Of a DNA stretch of 64,000 nt, positions 52,198 to 60,879 are shown piece after piece; positions within the stretch are counted from its first letter, which is position 1, and the number at the start of each line of letters is the position of its first letter. The translations under genes and the position numbers were made by a program. Below the pieces are notes generated by a model that was not told the DNA's origin, searched no databases, and worked only from the letters and a program-made list of their open reading frames with translations. The stretch is from Bacillota bacterium (GTDB lineage: Bacteria > Bacillota > SHA-98 > UBA4971): the NCBI GenBank assembly GCA_012842395.1, contig DUSX01000035.1:1-64000 (forward strand), written 5' to 3'.

Positions 52198-53640
52198 ATG
52201 AGCATCGATGTGCCGGAGCACGTCGCTCTCGTGGTCCGGGAGCTGGAGGCAAGGGGCCATCGCGCGTACGTGGTGGGCGGAGCCGTGCGGGACTCCCTGC
52301 TTAATAGAGTACCGAAGGATTGGGACGTCTGCACCTCGGCCATCCCCGACGAGGTCGAGCGGATCTTCGGGGGAAGCGCGGTATCCACGGGCAAGCGGTA
52401 CGGCACCATCACCGTCCTTGCGGATCGACATGAGGTCGAGGTGACCACGTTCCGCCGGGACGGCACGTACAGCGACGGGCGCAGGCCCGATGTGGTCGTG
52501 TTCTCGTCTGACCTCAGCGAAGATCTCGCCCGCCGGGATTTCACAGTTAACGCCATGGCTTACGACATCGGGCGAAGGGCCGTCATCGATTGCTACAACG
52601 GCCTCACCGACCTAGAGAGGCGTGTTATCCGCACCGTCGGGGACCCTCGTGCCCGCTTCCAGGAGGACGCTTTGAGGATGCTCCGGGCGATCCGACTCGG
52701 AGCGGAGCTCGGATTCGCCGTCGACCCTGAGGCCCTTAAGGCAATCGAGGACGGCCATGAGTCTATCACCAGGATCTCGTGGGAGAGGATTCGCGAGGAG
52801 CTCTCCGCGATGGTCGTCTCACCCGGCGCCGGAAACGCCCTGCGCATGACCGAGAGGACGCGCCTCCTGCGACACATCCTGCCCGAGCTGCAATCGTGCC
52901 TCGCCGTGCCGGCAGCAGGATGGGCCGGCTCGGGGCCTTGCGTCGAGAACGTGTTCGAGCACAGCCTCAAGGTGACCGACCTCATAGAGCCGGTCCTGCA
53001 TCTCCGCCTCGCAGCTCTCCTTCACGACGTCGGAAAGCCCTCGACCATGGCGCGCGACCACAGCGGCGCTCTAAGGTTCTTCGGCCACGACAAGGTAGGC
53101 GCCTCTCTCGCGCGCCAGGCGCTCGAGAGACTCCGCTACCCGGGCGAGCTCGTTCGAAGAGTCGCGTTGCTCGTTGAGAAGCACATGTTCTCCTACGACC
53201 CGGCCACCAAAGACAAGGGCATCCGCCGCATTGTTGCGGCCCTCGGCATCGACACGATCCGGGACCTAGCCAAACTGCGTGAGGCCGACAGAGCCGCGTT
53301 CGGCGCAGGGCCGGGGCCCGGCGCCAACATGGCAGCGTTCCTCGCGAGGGTAAGGGAAGTGATGGCCAAGGGCCCGGCGCTTTCAGTGCGCGACCTCGCA
53401 GTGAACGGGCACGATGTCATGAGGGTGCTCGGCGTGCCTGAAGGCCCAGAAGTCGGTGAGGTCCTTGCGAAGCTTTTCGACGCCGTGCTGGACAACCCGG
53501 AACTCAATTCGCGCGACCACCTCTTGGGTTTTCTGCATGAAATGAAAACGCAGGGAATGAAAACGAAGGACGTGCCCAGGAAGGCCTTGCAACGCAGCGA
53601 GAGAGAGCCAGAGGGGAAGGAGCACCGGGGGAGTACATGA
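52198..53640 (+). CDS. cca: CCA tRNA nucleotidyltransferase/poly(A) polymerase family protein
   Basis: A 480-residue class II nucleotidyltransferase with an HD domain. The head has AYVVGGAVRDSLL and the metal-binding DWDVC, followed by the RRDFTVNAMAYDI neck. The C-terminal HD phosphohydrolase-like part has LLHDVGKPSTM and FFGHDKVGA. It adds or repairs the tRNA 3' CCA end, or one part of it. ATG 52198 gives the usual family N-terminus; GTG 52141 is an alternative start in frame with G-rich bases 12 nt upstream. It ends 2 bp from tRNA-Gln on the opposite strand. Confidence 0.93.
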   Translation: MSIDVPEHVALVVRELEARGHRAYVVGGAVRDSLLNRVPKDWDVCTSAIPDEVERIFGGSAVSTGKRYGTITVLADRHEVEVTTFRRDGTYSDGRRPDVVVFSSDLSEDLARRDFTVNAMAYDIGRRAVIDCYNGLTDLERRVIRTVGDPRARFQEDALRMLRAIRLGAELGFAVDPEALKAIEDGHESITRISWERIREELSAMVVSPGAGNALRMTERTRLLRHILPELQSCLAVPAAGWAGSGPCVENVFEHSLKVTDLIEPVLHLRLAALLHDVGKPSTMARDHSGALRFFGHDKVGASLARQALERLRYPGELVRRVALLVEKHMFSYDPATKDKGIRRIVAALGIDTIRDLAKLREADRAAFGAGPGPGANMAAFLARVREVMAKGPALSVRDLAVNGHDVMRVLGVPEGPEVGEVLAKLFDAVLDNPELNSRDHLLGFLHEMKTQGMKTKDVPRKALQRSEREPEGKEHRGST

Positions 53641-53642
53641 CT

Positions 53643-53717
53643 TGGCTGGGGCGGGAGGATTCGAACCTCCGGATGCAGGATCCAAAGTCCCGTGCCTTAC
53701 CGCTTGGCTACGCCCCA
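53643..53717 (-). tRNA. tRNA-Gln (TTG anticodon)
   Basis: The minus strand folds into a cloverleaf: acceptor TGGGGCG/CGCCCCA, D-arm GTAGCCAAGCGGTAAGGC, anticodon stem CGGGA/TCCTG with loop CTTTGGA (anticodon TTG), T-arm GGAGGTTCGAATCCTCC. The discriminator is G and the terminal CCA (53643-53645) is encoded. Confidence 0.96.
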
Positions 53718-53866
53718 GCGCGAACCGGCAAAACCGCATATCGCTTGCGGTTCCCAGCATTACGAGTATAACAAACCGAGTAGGAGACGTCAAGACGAAC
53801 GCGAAGTCTGGCCCCGGCCGCGGGGCGGACGTCATCCCGGGTTGGCGAGCCCCGGCGGATGCGCTT

Positions 53867-54142
53867 CTAGCTCGCCTCACCCTGGAGGCCAGTTTCGCTC
53901 TGGTACGCGGCCATGACGGCCCTGTTGATCTCGTCCCGCGCCTCCTTCGTTATTGGATGCGCGATATCCCTGTAACCGCTCGTGCCCACCTTGCGGCACG
54001 GCATCGATACGAAGAGGCCGCTGGGCCCCTCGACCACTTTGAGTTCCTTGACGACGAACGCGTTGTCGAAGGTTATGGACGCTATCGCCCGCGTCTTCCC
54101 ATCGCTCTTCACCGGCTTGATTCTCACCTCTGTGATGTTCAA
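53867..54142 (-). CDS. spoVG: septation/sporulation regulator SpoVG
   Basis: A 91-residue RNA/DNA-binding regulator (MNITEVRIKPVKSDGKTRAI, ASITFDNAFVVKELKVVEG, GYRDIAHPITKEARDEINRA). SpoVG affects septum formation, sporulation and virulence genes. The sigma-H-type promoter upstream matches the classic Bacillus regulation. It is separated from glmU by cca, tRNA-Gln and the L,D-transpeptidase gene. Confidence 0.96.
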   Translation of the reverse strand: MNITEVRIKPVKSDGKTRAIASITFDNAFVVKELKVVEGPSGLFVSMPCRKVGTSGYRDIAHPITKEARDEINRAVMAAYQSETGLQGEAS

Positions 54143-54192
54143 TCCCGGTCACCGCCTTCCATAAGCAAGTACTCATAATGGGTTGCATGGGG

Positions 54193-54221
54193 TTATTCCA
54201 CATTTTGGCATGAATTCCTGC
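54193..54221 (-). promoter_or_regulatory. sigma-H-type promoter of spoVG
   Basis: On the minus strand GCAGGAATT (54213-54221), an 11-bp spacer and GTGGAATAA (54193-54201) fit the sigma-H consensus RnAGGAwWW - 11/12 - RnnGAATww at every defined base. It lies about 50 bp before the spoVG start. Confidence 0.8.
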
Positions 54222-54339
54222 TTATGCCATACGAGATCTCGTCTGATTTGGCGGCTGATCGGGTGCCCCCCGCTAGGCCCCCGGCGGGCGTTTCCCGGCG
54301 CGGCCCGCAGAGGCCAGTGGAGGCGAGCGCAGAAAGCCC

Positions 54340-55098
54340 TCAGGCCGGTGAGGTCACGAGCCTCCTGACAAGCTCCAGATCGCTGGGCTTGTCGACGTCC
54401 ACAGCGATCTCCGGAAACTCCGAGATTATCGCAACGCCCTTGACGCCCGCGATTTCCTGGAGCCTCCTCTCAACGTCGTGAATGGAGAGCCGCTTCAGAA
54501 TGAACTTGACGGTGCACCGGAGGCCGAGGAAGGCCGCCATCATCCAGGGCTTCTTTCGCGTGGCGACGGCCTGTTCCAGAAGCCTGCCGCACGCCTCAAG
54601 CCCAGAGGGCGAGGCGAGGATCACGTTCCCGCCGGTAAACGTCCCTTCCGCCACGGTGAGGTATGTGCGCTTCATCCCTGGGAACTTCGACTCGTTCGTC
54701 TCCTTGCTGAGAAGCGGATAATGGATCTCAGCGGGGTTCGCGTCGGCTTTCTCGAAGAAGTCCTCCAGGGCTTCCGCCGTCAGAAGGGGGAGATCCGCCG
54801 TAACGATCAGCACCTTATCCCGCGTCGCTAGAGCTCTGATGCCCGCGTTAAGGTTCTCGACAATGGAGCCGGCCCGCTCCACCAGAATGGCCTCCTCGGA
54901 TGGTATGACTTCCTGGAGAGCCTGCTTCGGACCTACCACGACGACCCGACCGATCCTCGAACACCCTTTGACAGCGCGTAGCACATAATGTATCATCGGC
55001 CTTCCCGCTATGTCGATGAGCGCCTCGTAACGCGCGCTGTCACAGCTTGCAAGCTTTCCGTCGTTGTCCGCTCCCGCCAGGATCACCGCGTCTACCAC
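54340..55098 (-). CDS. MobA-like NTP transferase family protein
   Basis: A 252-residue nucleotidyltransferase fold: VVDAVILAGADNDGKLAS (divergent G-rich nucleotide loop), IDIAGRPMIHYVLRAVKG, LIVTADLPLLTAEALEDFFE and TGGNVILASP. The likely reaction is transfer of a nucleotide to a sugar- or cofactor-phosphate; the substrate is not readable. It neighbours ispE, as in several Clostridia. GTG 55098 follows AAAGGAG by 9 nt and starts right at the fold; the frame is open to 55146. Confidence 0.82.
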   Translation of the reverse strand: MVDAVILAGADNDGKLASCDSARYEALIDIAGRPMIHYVLRAVKGCSRIGRVVVVGPKQALQEVIPSEEAILVERAGSIVENLNAGIRALATRDKVLIVTADLPLLTAEALEDFFEKADANPAEIHYPLLSKETNESKFPGMKRTYLTVAEGTFTGGNVILASPSGLEACGRLLEQAVATRKKPWMMAAFLGLRCTVKFILKRLSIHDVERRLQEIAGVKGVAIISEFPEIAVDVDKPSDLELVRRLVTSPA

Positions 55099-55320
55099 GC
55101 ACACCGTCTCCTTTCCAGGCCCCTCCATGGCCTCCCACAGTTTCACGCCCCCGCCCCCGCTAGCATCAGGAGGCGGGGCCTGTCGGAGGTCACCTGCACG
55201 CTACCGCGACGTTTGCGTTACTATCACAAAACCGCTGTGTACGCTGCCGCCGCTGCCCGCCGCTGCCCGCGGACGACCGGTCTCGCAGGACGAGCGCGGC
55301 CTATCACTCGCGGCCTATCA

Positions 55321-56316
55321 CTACTCATTATAACGCTTCCATCGCCGCACCGGGACACGCTCGAGCCCGCTCGGAGCCGAACAGCACACGAACGTCGTGT
55401 CGTACGTTTCGCGGACCATTCGCCTCATCTGCCTCGCGCTTTTCTCGTCCTCGGCTATGCCGAACACCGCGGAGCCGGAGCCCGACATACCTACGCCCAG
55501 CGCCCCCGCGGCGAGCAACGCTTGCTTTACCTCTTCTATCTCGGGAACCATGCTCGTCGCGGCCCGTCCTAGGTCATTCGCGAGCCTAGCCGCGATGCGG
55601 CGCACGTCGCGAGCGGACACGGCCTCCAGCATTGCCGGGGTCGCGCGCCCGACGTTGCCGCCGCCGCCGGACGAGGCCTCCTCGCGGGCTTCCACCGCTT
55701 CGTCGGCAACAAGCTGGTCGTAAACTGCATAAGCCTCAGCCGTGCTTATCCTCCGGCCCGGCACGACCACGACGAACCAGACGCCCTCAAGGGCGGGAAG
55801 CCTCTCCACGAGCTCCCCCTTGCCCCTCACCACGCCCGTTCCCCCTGTGAGGCAAAACGGCACGTCCGCACCCACGGTCGCACCTATCCTGGCAAGCTCC
55901 GCCTCATCGAGGCCAAGCCCCCACAGCTCGTTAAGGCCGAGGAGCACAGCAGCGGCATCGGCGCTCCCGCCGCCGAGCCCAGCCCCCGTCGGGATCTTCT
56001 TTTTTATGTCCACCCATACTGCGGCCCCGACTCCTGCGAAGCGTGACAGCGCTAACGCGGCTTTGAAGGCAAGGTTCTCGTGGCCGAGGGGCACGAGAGG
56101 ATCGTCGCAGGCGAGCGTAACTCCGAGCTCCCTGCCCCGCCCTGACACAGGACGCACGGGGGTAGACCCGAGAGCCACGCCGTCGTACAGGTCAATGGAC
56201 TGCACCACCGACTCGAGCTCGTGGTACCCATCAGGTCGCCGGCCAACAATGTCGAGAGTGAGATTGAGCTTGGCCCGCGCAACGATGAGAAGCCTTTTGT
56301 CATCTGCTTTTGCCAT
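55321..56316 (-). CDS. ispE: 4-(cytidine 5'-diphospho)-2-C-methyl-D-erythritol kinase
   Basis: A 331-residue GHMP kinase of the MEP isoprenoid pathway. Signatures are ARAKLNLTLDIVGRRPDGYH, the ATP loop KIPTGAGLGGGSADAAAVL and SGSGSAVFGIA. Residues about 205-225 are an extra Gly/Glu-rich insert. There is no clear ribosome binding site; the start codon is only 13 nt from a CATAAT -10-like box, so translation may use a very short leader. In Bacillus ispE precedes purR-yabJ-spoVG, close to the order here. Confidence 0.95.
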   Translation of the reverse strand: MAKADDKRLLIVARAKLNLTLDIVGRRPDGYHELESVVQSIDLYDGVALGSTPVRPVSGRGRELGVTLACDDPLVPLGHENLAFKAALALSRFAGVGAAVWVDIKKKIPTGAGLGGGSADAAAVLLGLNELWGLGLDEAELARIGATVGADVPFCLTGGTGVVRGKGELVERLPALEGVWFVVVVPGRRISTAEAYAVYDQLVADEAVEAREEASSGGGGNVGRATPAMLEAVSARDVRRIAARLANDLGRAATSMVPEIEEVKQALLAAGALGVGMSGSGSAVFGIAEDEKSARQMRRMVRETYDTTFVCCSAPSGLERVPVRRWKRYNE

Positions 56317-56329
56317 TGCGTTCTAATAG

Positions 56330-56356
56330 ATTATGCGAAACACAGCGAATTCCTGC
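56330..56356 (-). promoter_or_regulatory. sigma-H-like/sigma-A-like promoter of ispE
   Basis: The minus strand has GCAGGAATT (56348-56356), identical to the spoVG -35 element, with an 11-bp spacer to GCATAATCT, an imperfect sigma-H -10 (two mismatches) that contains CATAAT (56330-56335), usable by sigma-A. The ATG lies 13 nt downstream. Confidence 0.5.
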
Positions 56357-56536
56357 TTCGCTTGGACTGGGCCTGCACCTCGCCCGACCTCGCTCTCGAA
56401 GCCTCGACGGCACGCCGAGGACGCCGCACGCACAGCTCACAAGCCCCGCAGGCCGCCCCCCGGCCGCGGGGCTGCTGTAAGGCAAGGCCCGAGCTGCAAG
56501 GCCCGAGCTCATCGCGCGAGCGAGTTGCCGCTTCGC

Positions 56537-57763
56537 CTACCTGCGCAGTCCGAAAAGCCCCCGGAAGAAGTCGCGAATGGCACGGACGATGACGGTAACT
56601 ATGTTAGCCCTTGGCACGTCCTCCGTGGCCACAAGGTCGACCCTCGCGAGCTCGCGGCCGTCCAGGGACGCCACGACGGCGCCGAGCTTATCGCCCTTAC
56701 GGATGGGGGCGCGCCGCTCGGCCGATTCGATGGTCGTTTCAACAAGGTCCTTTTTGCCCTTTTCCACGAAAGCCACGAAATCCGTGCTGGCCGCAGCTGG
56801 GACTTCCTCGCGCCGGCCGTTCGGCACGCGGATCTTTCCCACCACGTCGCCCTTTTTGGCCACGGCCACCCGGTCGAACTCGCGGAAACCGTAGTTCAAG
56901 AGCTTTATCGTGTCCTGGATGCGGTCCTCGTTGGTGGGCAGGCCCATGACGACCGAGATGAGCCTCACGCCGTCCTGCTTCGCCGTGCCGGCGAGGCAGT
57001 ACCCGGCTTCGTCGGTCATGCCGGTCTTGAGGCCGTCCGCCCCGGGGTACCGGAGTATCAGCTCGTTGGTATTCCTCAGAAAGGATTCCTCCTGCCGCAC
57101 CCGCGGGCCCGTGCGCGCCAGAGTATCGGTCCAGACGCTCGTCCATTCAAGCACCTTGGGGTGTTTCGTGACAAGCTCGCGGGACATGATCGCGATGTCC
57201 CTGGCCGTGCTGTAGTGGTTCGGGGCTGGGAGGCCGTCGGGGTTTTCGAAATGCGTGTTGTTCATTCCCAGCTCCTTTGCTTTCTCGTTCATCTGGTTCA
57301 CGAAATCCGCGGCGCTTCCGGCGATGAATTCTGACACCGCGTAGGCGGCGTCGTTTGCGGACACAACGGCGATCGCTTTCATCATGTCACCCAGCTTCAT
57401 CTGCTCGCCTTCTGCGAGCCAGATCTGGGAACCGCCGATCTGGCTGGCCTCGGTGCTGGTCGTGACCACATCATCCAGGCTCACTCTCTTCGAATCCACG
57501 GCCTCCATGGTGAGGAGCATCGTCATGACCTTCGTTATACTCGCGGGTGCCACACGAAGATCAGCTTCCTTCTCGTACAGCACCTGGCCCGTCTCAGCGC
57601 TGGTGAGCACCGCGGAGGGCGCCTTGAGCTCCGGAGGCGCTGCCGCTCCTGCCAAGACCGGCGCAAACGCCAGAGCGGCGGACGCCATGATGAGCGTCGC
57701 GGCAAGACCTGCGACGAAACGCCTTCGATGCCCTTCCGGCCGTGGATCTCTGGAAAACAACAT
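56537..57763 (-). CDS. D-alanyl-D-alanine carboxypeptidase (DacA/DacF type)
   Basis: A 408-residue exported class-C-like penicillin-binding protein. After a signal peptide (residues 1-42), the catalytic motifs are SITK (Ser75), SAN in VVSANDAAYAVSEF, and KTG in LKTGMTDEAGY. The C-terminal beta domain (PBP5_C) and an amphipathic basic end (IRDFFRGLFGLRR) suggest membrane attachment. It trims pentapeptide stems. DacF is its sporulation homologue in Bacillus. ATG 57763 follows GAGGTGG by 7 nt; the frame is open to 58021. Confidence 0.94.
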   Translation of the reverse strand: MLFSRDPRPEGHRRRFVAGLAATLIMASAALAFAPVLAGAAAPPELKAPSAVLTSAETGQVLYEKEADLRVAPASITKVMTMLLTMEAVDSKRVSLDDVVTTSTEASQIGGSQIWLAEGEQMKLGDMMKAIAVVSANDAAYAVSEFIAGSAADFVNQMNEKAKELGMNNTHFENPDGLPAPNHYSTARDIAIMSRELVTKHPKVLEWTSVWTDTLARTGPRVRQEESFLRNTNELILRYPGADGLKTGMTDEAGYCLAGTAKQDGVRLISVVMGLPTNEDRIQDTIKLLNYGFREFDRVAVAKKGDVVGKIRVPNGRREEVPAAASTDFVAFVEKGKKDLVETTIESAERRAPIRKGDKLGAVVASLDGRELARVDLVATEDVPRANIVTVIVRAIRDFFRGLFGLRR

Positions 57764-57915
57764 CTCTCTAACCACCTCGCAAAGCATCCCTTCTGAACCC
57801 AATCTGCTCAAGCACACGCGAAACATCCGCCCGCACCCTGCGGAAAAGCGCAGGATTACAAATTCTCCACTTCGACCGGCCTTCCTCTCCCTTTCGATGC
57901 GGTTTGCCCTTCCAT

Positions 57916-57943
57916 AATATACCCATTCTGGACGGATTGTACA
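57916..57943 (-). promoter_or_regulatory. possible promoter of the carboxypeptidase gene
   Basis: TGTACA (57938-57943), a 16-bp spacer and TATATT (57916-57921) on the minus strand. Four of six -35 bases match sigma-A. The 380-bp divergent gap 57764-58142 holds no other supported feature. Confidence 0.4.
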
Positions 57944-58142
57944 CCCCGGCAGGGACGCGCCCCGTTCTGCCGGGTCCGACCGGGCCCGGGGTGCCCCATA
58001 CGGCCGCGTCAACAGCAGCATCGCCGCTACTCTGAGCGCCGGAGAGCGCTTGTCTGTGTATTCGGATGTTTCTTGGATTAGAGGAAACGTGTGGTCAATA
58101 GCGTATATTCATCACCAACAAAGTACAGAAGGAAGTGGGGGT

Positions 58143-58622
58143 GTGTCTGTGAACTATCCCAAAGCCGACCTTGGGAAACGCTTCGTAGCGGCCCTTGTCG
58201 ACGGCGTCATTGCGGCGATCCTCGGTCTCGGCATCCCGATTCTCGGAGGGTTGCTTGGAGCCGCCTACACGCTTACAAAGGACGCTCTCATGTTCCAGTT
58301 GACGAAGGATCCGCAGTGGAAGAACAAGAGCGTGGGGAAGAAGATCCTTGGCCTTCAGGTGGTCAATCTGGGCGGCGGAGACATCGATATCGCAGCCTCA
58401 GCGAAACGCAACCTCACCCTCGCGGTAGGCTCGCTGTTGTCGGTGATACCACTCGTGAGACTTGTCGCGGCTCCGCTCATTGGCGGGGTCCTCGGGCTCA
58501 TAGAGATCGTGCTGGTGCTGACCGACGCCGCGGGCCGGAGGCTCGGGGATAGGTGGGCGAACACTCAAGTCATCGCGGTGGAGGAGCCGCAGACTTCCGG
58601 CGGAGTCGGCAGCAAGGGCTGA
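58143..58622 (+). CDS. RDD family membrane protein
   Basis: A 159-residue protein starting VSVNYPKADLGKRFVAALVD. The RDD-family pattern is present: an Arg and Asp in helix 1 (GKRFVAALVDGVIAAI), KKILGLQVVN, and the last conserved Asp in RRLGDRWANTQVIAVE. It has about three membrane segments. RDD proteins have been linked to ion or solute transport in some bacteria, but function is not established. GTG 58143 has GAAGGAAG about 9 nt upstream. Confidence 0.85.
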   Translation: MSVNYPKADLGKRFVAALVDGVIAAILGLGIPILGGLLGAAYTLTKDALMFQLTKDPQWKNKSVGKKILGLQVVNLGGGDIDIAASAKRNLTLAVGSLLSVIPLVRLVAAPLIGGVLGLIEIVLVLTDAAGRRLGDRWANTQVIAVEEPQTSGGVGSKG

Positions 58623-58815
58623 GACGGGCTCGACCTCGAGAGCCGTCTTTGGGGCGCCCGGAGTCCGCCACCGTGTTCATTGAACGCGGTCATCAGGACT
58701 CACTCCTCACGTTTTCGGGGGCTCAGTTCCCGCGTTGTCGGACGCCCTGCCCGCCCGCCTTCTCGGCGGTCTAGGTATGGCGTCGGAGTTTTCGTCTCCT
58801 TTCTTCACGGCGCTA

Positions 58816-58928
58816 GGGTTGCCGGTGCTTGCACGACGGGGCGTGGAGAATTCGGCTGCCTTAAGCGCCGAATTCGAACGAGGCGCGCCGCAAGCGCGCC
58901 GTCCCCGGAGGGCAACACCGGCAACCCC
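58816..58928. repeat. structured intergenic repeat, copy 2
   Basis: AGGGTTGCCGGTGCTTGC (58816-58833) is inverted with GCAACACCGGCAACCCC (58912-58928). Two perfect hairpins lie inside: GAATTCGGC/GCCGAATTC with a 10-nt loop near 58850-58877, and GGCGCGC/GCGCGCC near 58882-58900. The result is a closed outer stem of at least 12 bp with a branched interior. It resembles 12664-12802 in the outer stem, not in the loops. The 415-bp gap between the RDD gene and glnA holds nothing else. Confidence 0.65.
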
Positions 58929-59037
58929 GGGCAGGACCTCCCGCCGAAAGGTAGCGCGAGTTTTTGGCGACATACTTAGTTGGGCAAGGCGTCCGCGCGC
59001 GAACCACCGTGAGTCTCCGCAACTCGGAGAGCAGCCG

Positions 59038-60369
59038 TCAGAACACGTTCAGGTACTGCCCGATTTCCCACGGGTGTACCTGAGTCCGGTATATGTCCCA
59101 CTCGATCTCCTTGGCCTCGATGAACCTGTTGGCTATGTGGGGTCCAAGGGTGTCCATGATGACCTCGTCCGCCTTGAGGCACTCGATCGCCTCCATGATG
59201 CTGCCGGGAAGGCTCTGGATGCCCATGGCCTCACGCTCCGCCTGGGACAGCCCGTACAGGTTGAGGTTCACGGGGTCGGGCGGAAGGGTCTTGTTCTTGA
59301 TCCCGTCGAGGCCGGCCTTTAGGGTCACGGCAAGCGCCAGGTACGGGTTGCAGGACGGGTCGGGGCTCCGGAGCTCGATCCTCGTGTACTTCCCACGGGC
59401 GGCAGGGACTCGGATGAGCGGGCTTCGGTTCCTTTCGGACCACGCAATGTAAACCGGCGCCTCATAGCCCGGCACCAACCTTTTGTAGGAGTTGATGAGC
59501 GGGTTGGTGATGGCCGTGAAGCCTCTGGCGTGTTTCATCAGGCCGCCGATGTAATACAGCGCGATCTCCGAGAGGCCGTTCGGCGAATCAGGATCGTAGA
59601 ACGCATTCTCTTCGCCCCTGAAGAGCGACTGGTGCGTGTGCATCCCAGACCCGTTTATGCCAAACACCGGCTTGGGCATGAATGTGGCGTGCAGATTGTG
59701 GGCGAGGGCGACCGTCCGCACCACAAAGCGGAACGTGGCCACGTTGTCCGCGGTGGTAAGGCCGTAAGTGTACTTGAAGTCGATCTCGTGCTGGCCGGGC
59801 GCCACCTCATGATGGGACGTCTCGATCTCAAATCCCATCTTCTGGAGGGTTACCACCATGTCCTGGCGCGCCCGCTCGCCACGGTCAAGGGGGGCGAGAT
59901 CGAAATAGCTGGCCTGATCGTGAGTCTTGGTCGTCGGCGTTCCATTCTCGTCCCTCGTGAAGAGGAAAAACTCCGGCTCGGGACCGGCCACGAACGTGAA
60001 CCCCATGCTCTCTGCCTCGGCCAACACTTTCTTCAGAGTATGCCTCGGGCACCCCTGGAACGGCGTCCCGTCAGGGTTATAGATGTCGCAGATGAGCCGT
60101 GCCGTCACGGCGTCCCCGCCATTCCACGGGAATATCGCGAATGTCGACGGGTCAGGGCGTAGATACATGTCGGATTCCTCTATCCGGACGAACCCCTCGA
60201 TGGCCGATCCATCAAACATGATCTCGCCGTCCAATGCCCTTGCGAGCTGCTCAACGGGAATAGCGACGTTTTTAATGACGCCGAGGATGTCGGTGAACTG
60301 CAGATGCACGAACTTGACCTTGAGTTCCTCCGCCTTCTTAAGCACGTCTTCCTTCGTAAGACTCGGCAT
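59038..60369 (-). CDS. glnA: glutamine synthetase, type I-alpha
   Basis: A 443-residue GSI-alpha enzyme, the Firmicutes form lacking the adenylylation site region of GSI-beta. Signatures are [20 protein letters not shown] (feedback-sensing Arg), [38 protein letters not shown] and [20 protein letters not shown]. It makes glutamine from glutamate, ammonium and ATP. In Bacillus the glutamine-bound enzyme binds GlnR and TnrA. It follows glnR by 12 bp, as an operon. Confidence 0.97.
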   Translation of the reverse strand: MPSLTKEDVLKKAEELKVKFVHLQFTDILGVIKNVAIPVEQLARALDGEIMFDGSAIEGFVRIEESDMYLRPDPSTFAIFPWNGGDAVTARLICDIYNPDGTPFQGCPRHTLKKVLAEAESMGFTFVAGPEPEFFLFTRDENGTPTTKTHDQASYFDLAPLDRGERARQDMVVTLQKMGFEIETSHHEVAPGQHEIDFKYTYGLTTADNVATFRFVVRTVALAHNLHATFMPKPVFGINGSGMHTHQSLFRGEENAFYDPDSPNGLSEIALYYIGGLMKHARGFTAITNPLINSYKRLVPGYEAPVYIAWSERNRSPLIRVPAARGKYTRIELRSPDPSCNPYLALAVTLKAGLDGIKNKTLPPDPVNLNLYGLSQAEREAMGIQSLPGSIMEAIECLKADEVIMDTLGPHIANRFIEAKEIEWDIYRTQVHPWEIGQYLNVF

Positions 60370-60381
60370 TCCTCTTCCTCC

Positions 60382-60786
60382 TCATTCCCCACGTTTAGGA
60401 GCGGGATTCCTCCGGGTATCGATCATCCTGAGAAGCTCGGGGCGATTGGCTAGAGGATAAACGGACCTGAGCGAGACAACCTCCCCGAAGCGCACCGCAG
60501 CATCGCTAGACTTGACGAGGTCATCGCGGCCAGTCGCTTGCGGGCCGCGCCTGGCGGCAAGCATCGCCCGCACTTCGTCGATCCGCCACCGCTGGGCCAG
60601 TAACCGCTTCACCTCCTTCAGAGCCTCCACGTCTGCCTCGGAATACAAGCGCTGGTTCCCCGGGGTCCGCGCCGGCACAACGAGACCGGTCTCGTCGTAG
60701 TACCGTATCTGACGGTCCGTGAGGCCCGTGAGACGCCGGACCGCTCCGATGGTGTACAGAGGCGCATCGCGTGGCACGTCCACCAC
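60382..60786 (-). CDS. glnR: GlnR, MerR-family nitrogen repressor
   Basis: A 134-residue MerR-type repressor. The winged HTH is LYTIGAVRRLTGLTDRQIRYYDETGL with NQRLYSEADVEALKEVKRLL. The short C-terminal tail (LANRPELLRMIDTRRN) is the expected GlnA-contacting end. It represses glnRA when nitrogen is plentiful. GTG 60786 has AAGGGG 8 nt upstream; GTG 60792 is also in frame but too close to that site. A matching GlnR box is in its own leader. Confidence 0.93.
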   Translation of the reverse strand: MVDVPRDAPLYTIGAVRRLTGLTDRQIRYYDETGLVVPARTPGNQRLYSEADVEALKEVKRLLAQRWRIDEVRAMLAARRGPQATGRDDLVKSSDAAVRFGEVVSLRSVYPLANRPELLRMIDTRRNPAPKRGE

Positions 60787-60815
60787 TCCCACCGCCCCTT
60801 CTCAGTCGCCGTCCA

Positions 60816-60879
60816 TGTAAGGTTTCCTGACATCACCCGTATTTGGGGTCATTCTACAACCCCACAGGGCAGTTGTCAA
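60816..60879 (-). promoter_or_regulatory. glnRA promoter and GlnR box
   Basis: On the minus strand TTGACA (60874-60879), a 17-bp spacer and TAGAAT (60851-60856) make a near-consensus sigma-A promoter. TGTCAGGAAACCTTACA (60816-60832) fits the GlnR/TnrA consensus TGTNAN7TNACA exactly, at about +12 to +28, where bound GlnR would block elongation. Confidence 0.88.
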
